From an uncultured Selenomonas sp. (GTDB taxonomy: Bacteria; Bacillota; Negativicutes; Selenomonadales; Selenomonadaceae): DNA of 64,000 nucleotides. The DNA lies in NCBI GenBank assembly GCA_905372355.1, contig CAJPOT010000001.1, forward strand, positions 62,001 to 126,000, read 5' to 3'. Positions 58,970-64,000 of the stretch are shown in pieces. Each line of letters begins with the position of its first letter. Position 1 is the first letter of the stretch. Made by a program: the position numbers and the translations under genes. The notes below the pieces were generated by a model, which searched no databases, had not been told where the DNA came from, and saw only the letters and a list, made by a program, of their open reading frames with translations.

Positions 58970-59000
58970 GTACCGGGCGGGCTTCCTGCCCGGTACTTTT
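58970..59000 (+). terminator. Terminator after ompH
   Basis: GTACCGGGC (58970-58978) pairs with GCCCGGTAC (58988-58996) and TTTT follows. It may limit read-through so that ompH is made in excess over the genes behind it. Confidence 0.82.
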
Positions 59001-59031
59001 AAATGCAGGGGCTTTTCGGGAGGTGGATGAG

Positions 59032-60084
59032 ATGCCGCAGGAAAAGGCGCAGGGCGGCGGCTTTTGGAAAAAGCGCCGGAAGGAAATTTGCGGTGCTCTT
59101 GCTGTCCTGTTCTTGGCGGCTCTTGGCGGCGCGTTCTTTTTCTTTCGAGATGCGCCGCCGCCCGCCGCTCCAACGAAGCAGGAAGAGGGCGGGATCGGCG
59201 TCGTCGATGTGGCGCGAGCTGAGAAGGCGCATGAGGCGTATGTGCAGCTGGCGGATCTTGAAGCGCAGTATGCATCGCTCGCCGCCGACATTGATCGACT
59301 GAGTCGTGCGCGCCGCGCCTTGAAGCCGCCTGCGCTTGCAGATGAGCCGTTCCAGCTTGCAGCGAAAGAGAAGAATCTGCAGCAGCAGCGTCTCGCGGCG
59401 GAAGAGCAGGCGCGTGAGCGCCGCAAGGCGCTCGCTGCCTGGGAGGAAGACACGAAGGACGCCTTTCTCAAGGAAAAGAAGGCGCTAGAAGACGCCTATC
59501 AGAATCGCATCGTCAACATCGAGATGAAGATTGACAACCGAGAGGCGATGTTCCTTTCGGAGGCTGATGTAAAAAGCCTGCTCGACGAACTCAAGGCTTT
59601 GCGCGAGGAGCGTGGCGAGCGCATACGGGCGCTCTTTGCCGCCCACGACGAGGAGAAGCGGAAGTATCTTGACGCGCTCATCGCGCGCGACGCAAAGAGT
59701 GCAAAGTCTACCGCAGCAAGCACACAGGAAGAAGCCGCACGCCAAAAGGCAGAAGCGGAAAGGCGCAACAGCGAGGCGCTCCTGCAGGCAATGCAGGGAG
59801 TCGAGATCGATGAGATCCTGCGCCGCAAGAAAGCGGCGCTCGCGGCGAAGGGCGAGGAAGTACGCATCATTCGCGAGCACATTCGCAAGGATATTGAGAG
59901 CAAGACGGCGAAGCTCGCGCTCCTTCATCATCTTTCTCTCGTCGTTGCGAAGGAAACGGATGAAGCTGCAGATCTGCGGCGAGAAGAGACAGACGCTCCC
60001 TCGCTTCGCTTTCCTGTCGTCGCTCCTGCCGCACTCGATCTGACAGAAGAATTGATTGCCGAGCTTGCGCCCGGAAATACTTAG
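59032..60084 (+). CDS. Membrane-anchored coiled-coil OmpH-like protein
   Basis: 350 residues: basic N-terminus, one membrane helix (about 20-40, GALAVLFLAALGGAFFFF), an OmpH-like strand GIGVVDVARAEKAHEAYVQL near 55-75, and long coiled coils (about 75-290) rich in Glu/Ala/Arg/Lys. ATG at 59032 follows GGGAGG; an in-frame GTG at 59023 overlaps that site. The lead strand resembles the Skp start, but it is more than twice the usual size and anchored. A scaffold or chaperone in the periplasm is inferred. Confidence 0.65.
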   Translation: MPQEKAQGGGFWKKRRKEICGALAVLFLAALGGAFFFFRDAPPPAAPTKQEEGGIGVVDVARAEKAHEAYVQLADLEAQYASLAADIDRLSRARRALKPPALADEPFQLAAKEKNLQQQRLAAEEQARERRKALAAWEEDTKDAFLKEKKALEDAYQNRIVNIEMKIDNREAMFLSEADVKSLLDELKALREERGERIRALFAAHDEEKRKYLDALIARDAKSAKSTAASTQEEAARQKAEAERRNSEALLQAMQGVEIDEILRRKKAALAAKGEEVRIIREHIRKDIESKTAKLALLHHLSLVVAKETDEAADLRREETDAPSLRFPVVAPAALDLTEELIAELAPGNT

Positions 60085-60100
60085 AAAGAAGTGGAAAATC

Positions 60101-60544
60101 ATGAAGCAGAACAAGAAGCGCATGGCGATGCTCGCAGGTGCCTTTGCCATCATGACGCTCGCCGCAGGCTGCGGCAAGACAGAGATCGGCTATGTCGATC
60201 CAAGCCGCATCGAGAAGGAAGCGCCGGCCATCATGAATATTGATGCCGAGATGAAGTCAAAAGTGGAAGAAGTGCAGAAGCAGGCGCAAGAGGATTTGAA
60301 GGAGAAGCAGGCGCAGGGTGCGCCGCCCGAGGAGATGCAGAAGGCGCAGCAGCAGGCGATGGGCAAGATTCAGCAGACGAGCAGCATTTACGACCAGCAG
60401 AAGACGATCAAACTGCAGACGGCCGTCGGCGAGATTGCACGCACGAAGAAGTTGGATGCTGTTCTCTTCAACGTGGATGAGCAGAAGCTCGTCCATCTCG
60501 GCGGCACGGACATCACGGACGATGTGATCAAAGCGCTTCAGTGA
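60101..60544 (+). CDS. OmpH/Skp-like lipoprotein
   Basis: 147 residues with a lipoprotein signal: MTLAAGCGK places the lipidated Cys near residue 24. Then the OmpH pattern: strand [14 protein letters not shown], Gln/Glu/Lys-rich helices (about 45-110), closing strand [29 protein letters not shown]. The C-terminal TDITDDV parallels QDITDDV of the ompH product, so the two are paralogues. It overlaps the lpxD region by a possible GTGA junction at 60541. Confidence 0.85.
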   Translation: MKQNKKRMAMLAGAFAIMTLAAGCGKTEIGYVDPSRIEKEAPAIMNIDAEMKSKVEEVQKQAQEDLKEKQAQGAPPEEMQKAQQQAMGKIQQTSSIYDQQKTIKLQTAVGEIARTKKLDAVLFNVDEQKLVHLGGTDITDDVIKALQ

Positions 60545-60558
60545 GACTGGGAGAGGAC

Positions 60559-61587
60559 ATGACGATGAAAAAGACGTTGGGGGAAATTGCTCGCTTCCTG
60601 GAAGGACGGCTTGCAGGCGATGAAAACATCGTCGTCACGGGCGCGACGAACATCGAGGCGGCGGGCAGGACGGAGATCACCTTTGCCGCCCCGCCCCATA
60701 TCGAGGAGGCCAAGGCGTCGCAGGCGGCCGCCGTCCTCCTGCCCGAAGATGTGCAGGGCTTTCCTCTGCCCGCCATCCATGTGAAGGAGCCGCGTGCCGC
60801 CTTTGCGAAGCTTTTGGAGCTTTTCACGCCTCCGCTGCAGATTCCCGCGGGCGTCAGTCCGCAGGCTTTCGTGGCGAAGACCGCCGAGGTAGAAGAGGGT
60901 GCCTCGATTCTTCCCTTTGCCGTCGTCGATGAGCACGCGAAGATCGCTGCGGGTGCCGTCATTTACCCGCACGTCTACGTCGGGCAGTACGCTGAAATCG
61001 GCGAGAAGAGCGTCCTCTACGCGAGCGTCACGGTGCGCGAGCGCTGCCGCGTCGGCAAGCGCTGCGTGCTCCATGCGAACTCGGTCGTCGGCTCCGACGG
61101 CTTCGGCTTCACGACGTCGGGCGGCGTTCATACGAAGGTGCCTCAGGTCGGCAACGTCGTCCTCGAAGATGATGTCGAGATTGGCTCGCATGTCGGCATC
61201 GACCGCGCTACGACGGGATCGACCGTCATTGGACGCGGCACAAAGATCGACAATCTCGTCCATATCGGGCATAACTGTAAGATCGGCGAGGGGAATCTCA
61301 TCGTCGCGCAGACAGGCATCTCCGGCTCGACGACGACAGGGCCGAATGTGACCTTCGGCGGACAGGTCGGCACGGTCGGACACATCCACATCGGCGGACA
61401 TTCCGTCTATGCAGCGCGTTCGGGCATCATCGGCGACATGCCCGAAGGCGTGTTCTGTGCCGGATTCCCCGTGCAGAGCCATCAGGAATGGCTGCGCATG
61501 CAGGCGGCTATGAAGCGTCTGCCCGATCTCGTCAAGAAGGTCAAACAGCTGGAAAAGGCACTCAAAGAGAGGGAAGCAAAGGCATGA
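60559..61587 (+). CDS. lpxD: UDP-3-O-acylglucosamine N-acyltransferase LpxD
   Basis: About 342 residues. N-terminal uridine-binding domain (about 1-100, [26 protein letters not shown]) and hexapeptide left-handed beta helix (about 105-300), with catalytic His in [15 protein letters not shown]-terminal helix. LpxD adds the N-linked acyl chain after LpxC. Starts at GTG 60541, ATG 60559 or ATG 60565 are possible; GGGAGAGG best suits 60565 or 60559. It is placed far from lpxC/lpxA, next to the OmpH genes, as in proteobacterial bamA-skp-lpxD clusters. Confidence 0.96.
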   Translation: MTMKKTLGEIARFLEGRLAGDENIVVTGATNIEAAGRTEITFAAPPHIEEAKASQAAAVLLPEDVQGFPLPAIHVKEPRAAFAKLLELFTPPLQIPAGVSPQAFVAKTAEVEEGASILPFAVVDEHAKIAAGAVIYPHVYVGQYAEIGEKSVLYASVTVRERCRVGKRCVLHANSVVGSDGFGFTTSGGVHTKVPQVGNVVLEDDVEIGSHVGIDRATTGSTVIGRGTKIDNLVHIGHNCKIGEGNLIVAQTGISGSTTTGPNVTFGGQVGTVGHIHIGGHSVYAARSGIIGDMPEGVFCAGFPVQSHQEWLRMQAAMKRLPDLVKKVKQLEKALKEREAKA

Positions 61588-62450
61588 CGTACTACCTCGT
61601 GCGCTTTTTGAGCCGCGTCGTCTGTCTTCTGCCCGGGCATTTCTGCGATCGTCTGGGACGCGCTCTGGCGCTCGCCCTCTGGCCTTTTTTGCCCGTGCGC
61701 AGAAAGAAGCTCGCGGCCTCGCAGGTAGCCATGTGCCTGGGGACGGATGAGCGGGAGTCAGAGCGCATCGCCAAGGAGAGTGCCGTGCGTTTCGGCCCCA
61801 TGCTCTTCGAGGTTTTGCGCTTTCCCGTCATCGTGCGCCATATGGCAGACTACGTCGAGATCGAGGGAAGAGAGCATCTCGAAGGAGTCCTCGCCCAAGG
61901 CAAGGGCGCGGTCATCGCCACGGGACATGCGGGCAACTGGGAACTTATGGGCGGTGCGCTATCACAGGCGGGATTTCCGCTCATCGGCGTCGCCATGCGC
62001 CAGAGGGATGCGGCGATGGATCGCTTCATCAACGAGTATCGGCGGCTCGTCGGTATGCACATCATCTATAAAAACGACGTGCGCGAGATGTTTCGAATGA
62101 TGAAGGAAGGCTGGGTTGTCGGACTTCTTGCCGATCAGGATACGAATCGGCATGACGGCATCGTGCTCGATTTCTTTGGCAAGCCGACGAACTGCGTACC
62201 TGGACCCGCCGCGATGGCTCGTTCGGCAGGGATCGGTGTCATCCCCGGATACATCACGCGCAAGGAGGACGGCACGCATAAGATCATCCTTTATGCGCCC
62301 GTCGAGGTACCTCACACGAAGGATAAGCGCGCTGACATCCGCACGGCAGAGCAGGCGGTCAACCGCGTCTTGGAGCAGCATATCCGCGAGCATCCCGAGG
62401 AATGGTTTTGGCTGCACGATCGCTGGAAGTCGATGCGTGAGGAGTTTTAG
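61584..62450 (+). CDS. Second lipid A late acyltransferase (LpxL/HtrB family)
   Basis: 288 residues with N-terminal hydrophobic segment, catalytic H-x4-E in [11 protein letters not shown] (about residue 112) and [34 protein letters not shown] near the end is typical. ATG at 61584 overlaps the lpxD stop. Together with the gene at 11543-12466 it likely makes a hexa-acylated lipid A; which chain each adds cannot be told from sequence. Confidence 0.92.
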   Translation: MTYYLVRFLSRVVCLLPGHFCDRLGRALALALWPFLPVRRKKLAASQVAMCLGTDERESERIAKESAVRFGPMLFEVLRFPVIVRHMADYVEIEGREHLEGVLAQGKGAVIATGHAGNWELMGGALSQAGFPLIGVAMRQRDAAMDRFINEYRRLVGMHIIYKNDVREMFRMMKEGWVVGLLADQDTNRHDGIVLDFFGKPTNCVPGPAAMARSAGIGVIPGYITRKEDGTHKIILYAPVEVPHTKDKRADIRTAEQAVNRVLEQHIREHPEEWFWLHDRWKSMREEF

Positions 62451-62459
62451 GGCTTCTGC

Positions 62460-62488
62460 TTGCGCGAAAATGAAAAAACCTTTATAAT
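62460..62488 (+). promoter_or_regulatory. Promoter of yaaR-holB (TTGCGC-17-TATAAT)
   Basis: -35 TTGCGC (62460-62465) and -10 TATAAT (62483-62488), 17-base spacer, 10 bases after the acyltransferase stop. It separates the replication-linked genes from the envelope unit. Confidence 0.75.
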
Positions 62489-62533
62489 TCAAGGAGAGTC
62501 AAAAATTGCAGGCGGAAGGTGGCTTGTGAATTT

Positions 62534-62986
62534 ATGAAGATAGATGCCTTAAGCTCGCAGCGATCTGCGCTGCAGACACTTGAGCGTGATATCGCTGTAC
62601 ATGAACCCTCACGCAGCGATGCGGATTTTGGAACGGAACTCGCCGATCAGCATGCGGCGTTTTCTGATCGCCAGCTGCAGGAAATCTTGAAGAAGATTGA
62701 CGAGCAGGGCGCACGCCTTACGAATACGCCGACGTACGATGAGCTCAAGGCGTATCGCGATCTCGTCAAGGATTTCGTCGACGAGGCGGTCGGGCGCATG
62801 TATCAGCTTCATGTGCAGGCAGGTTGGGATCGCATGGGACGGCAGAAGGTCTACACGACGGTGCGCAAGATCGATCGGAAGCTCGAAGAGCTTGCGGAAA
62901 AAATCCGCACGGGTCAGACGGACGCCTTGGACATCGCGGCGAGTCACGATGCGATTCGTGGAATGCTCGTCGACCTCTATATGTGA
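62534..62986 (+). CDS. yaaR: YaaR-family (DUF327) protein
   Basis: 150 residues, helical, with FSDRQLQEILKKIDEQGARLTNTPTYDELKAYRDLVKDFV in outline and a C-terminal helix RKIDRKLEELAEKI; the pattern is that of YaaR of Bacillus, next to holB there too. Function is unknown. ATG at 62534 is preferred; GTG at 62519 is in frame, but it overlaps the GGAAGGTGG that may serve as ribosome site. The stop overlaps the holB start. Confidence 0.85.
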   Translation: MKIDALSSQRSALQTLERDIAVHEPSRSDADFGTELADQHAAFSDRQLQEILKKIDEQGARLTNTPTYDELKAYRDLVKDFVDEAVGRMYQLHVQAGWDRMGRQKVYTTVRKIDRKLEELAEKIRTGQTDALDIAASHDAIRGMLVDLYM

Positions 62987-63996
62987 TGGAGGAGGCGCTT
63001 TCCTGGAAGGACGTCCTCGAGCACGAAGGGAATATCCATAGGCTGCGGACCATGCTGCGTGACGGTCGCCTGCCTCATGCGCTCCTCTTTTCGGGGATCT
63101 CCGGCGTGGGCAAGAAGAAGGTTGCGCGCCTCTTGGCCGCAGCTTTGCTGTGTGGCAGGGAGAATGCGCCTTGCGGCGAGTGTCCGTCGTGCCGTGCTTT
63201 TCTCGCAGGTACGCATTCCGATTACGTTGAGGCGGCGCCTGAAAGCCGCGGCAAGGGCGTGCGCGTCCTGCGCATCGACGCCGTGCGCGAGATTGAGAAG
63301 AAGATCGCGCGAAAGCCACTGCTCTCGGGACGCTTCGTCGTCCTTGTGGACGATGTCGACGCGATGAACGAGGCAGCGGCGAACAGCCTTTTGAAGACTT
63401 TGGAAGAGCCGCAGGGCGCGGTCTTCTTCCTGCTCGTGACAGCAAAGCGCACAGCGCTTCTGCCGACGATCCTCTCGCGCGTGCGCGACATGTACTTCGG
63501 TGCGCTCTCTCCCAAGGTAATTGAAGATGCACTCCTCGCGCGCGGCGTGGAAAACCGGAAGGCACATTCTCTCGCCATGGCGGCGGACGGCAGCCTTGGT
63601 CACGCACTGCTCCTGCTCGAAGGGGGTGGGTTGCAGCTCATGGAGGATGCGGCAGAGACGCTCTTTTCGCTTTCTGCGCTCGATATGTTCAGCCTTTGGG
63701 CGAAGGCAGAAGAACTTGGCAAATTGCCGCGCGATCGTGCCGAGGAGTGGCTGCTCGCGCTCTCTCACCTTCTTCGTGACATGCTCGCGCTCCTTTCGGG
63801 GCGTGGTACGCTCTACCATGAGGAAAAGCGCGGGGCTTTGGCTCATGCGCTCGCGGATTTTCCCGAGACGCGCATCTTCGCTTGTCTCGCTCTCGTGCGC
63901 GAGGCGCTCGGGAGGCTTCGGAGCAACGCAAGCGTGCAGCTCCTCTTTGAAGGGCTGCTGATGCGCCTGCGGGATGCACGGGAGTCGGAAAGGTGA
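62986..63996 (+). CDS. holB: DNA polymerase III delta' subunit
   Basis: 336-residue AAA+ clamp-loader subunit. N-terminal WKDVLEHEGNIHRLRTML, P-loop-like FSGISGVGKKKVARLLA, a zinc-binding CGxCPSC cluster (CGECPSC), and VLVDDVDAMNEAAANSLLKTLEEPQ (the sensor region, LLKTLEEP being diagnostic). The ATG at 62986 overlaps the yaaR stop without a strong ribosome site, so translation is probably coupled. Helical C-terminal domain follows. Confidence 0.93.
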   Translation: MEEALSWKDVLEHEGNIHRLRTMLRDGRLPHALLFSGISGVGKKKVARLLAAALLCGRENAPCGECPSCRAFLAGTHSDYVEAAPESRGKGVRVLRIDAVREIEKKIARKPLLSGRFVVLVDDVDAMNEAAANSLLKTLEEPQGAVFFLLVTAKRTALLPTILSRVRDMYFGALSPKVIEDALLARGVENRKAHSLAMAADGSLGHALLLLEGGGLQLMEDAAETLFSLSALDMFSLWAKAEELGKLPRDRAEEWLLALSHLLRDMLALLSGRGTLYHEEKRGALAHALADFPETRIFACLALVREALGRLRSNASVQLLFEGLLMRLRDARESER

Positions 63997-64000
63997 CGCT
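63993..64000 (+). CDS. Start of the next gene (partial)
   Basis: GTG at 63993 overlaps the holB stop (GTGA) and the frame runs off the window. By analogy with yaaR-holB-ricT order in Firmicutes the next gene may be the PSP1-domain protein RicT, but only two codons are visible. Confidence 0.25.

Noticed and set aside
1-64000. tRNA or rRNA genes, CRISPR arrays, prophage or insertion-sequence transposase genes
   Set aside because: None was recognised on reading either strand; apart from the MITE-like repeats and the GNAT pair the window looks like core genome.

Overview
The window is about 60% GC, strongly plus-strand biased, and carries almost the whole envelope programme of a diderm Firmicute: lipid A/KDO synthesis, Lpt export, the dcw (division and cell wall) cluster, an Mla phospholipid system with TolC and TamB, BamA and Skp/OmpH-like chaperones. 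LPS and outer-membrane genes beside Gram-positive-type genes (yaaR-holB, DUF881-sbp, flotillin, an S55/SpoIVB-type peptidase, mraZ) point to the Negativicutes, most likely Selenomonas or a close relative. The genus is inferred from gene content, not from a database match.

Layout. 1-15.6 kb is a lipid A/LPS superoperon: lpxC-fabZ-lpxA-lpxI-lpxB-msbA-waaA/lpxK (fused)-kdsB-kdsA-kdsC-late acyltransferase-lptC-lptA-lptB-lptF. 15.7-18.0 kb holds a DUF3084 coiled-coil membrane protein, a RuvC-like nuclease-fold protein and a YbjN-like protein. 18.1-19.6 kb is the only minus-strand part: a DUF1858 protein and a coiled-coil protein of unknown function. 19.6-23.0 kb has a hairpin MITE, then a TPP riboswitch with attenuator terminator controlling thiS-thiG-thiH-thiE. 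23.0-25.4 kb has a flotillin and a polysaccharide deacetylase. 25.6-40.6 kb is the dcw cluster: MraZ boxes, mraZ-rsmH-ftsL-murE/murF (fused)-mraY-murD-murG-murC-ddl-ftsQ-[AT-rich small ORF + GNAT pair]-DUF881-sbp-ftsZ. It lacks ftsI, ftsW, murB and ftsA. 40.7-45 kb encodes a secreted AMIN/phosphodiester-glycosidase protein, a small secreted barrel-sandwich protein and an S55 peptidase. 45-62.5 kb is the outer-membrane assembly region: mlaE-mlaF-mlaD (with a beta-rich C-terminal extension)-tolC-tamB-sigma-like factor-TM protein-bamA-unknown OM protein-ompH-coiled-coil OmpH-like-OmpH-like lipoprotein-lpxD-second late acyltransferase. The end is yaaR-holB and the first bases of the next gene.

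How the genes fit together. Lipid A is made by LpxC/D/A/I/B/K, joined to KDO (KdsA/B/C, WaaA), acylated by two LpxL-like enzymes, flipped by MsbA and carried by LptB/F/C/A. BamA, TamB and the OmpH-like proteins build the outer membrane, and MlaEFD moves phospholipid. An identical 15-base promoter core (TTCATGGTACAATAA) precedes lpxC (twice), bamA and the flotillin gene, suggesting shared control of envelope genes. The most unusual items are this promoter family, the two enzyme fusions, the extended MlaD, the GNAT/small-ORF pair inside dcw, the sigma-like/TM pair between tamB and bamA, and a hairpin MITE family scattered in LPS operon gaps.
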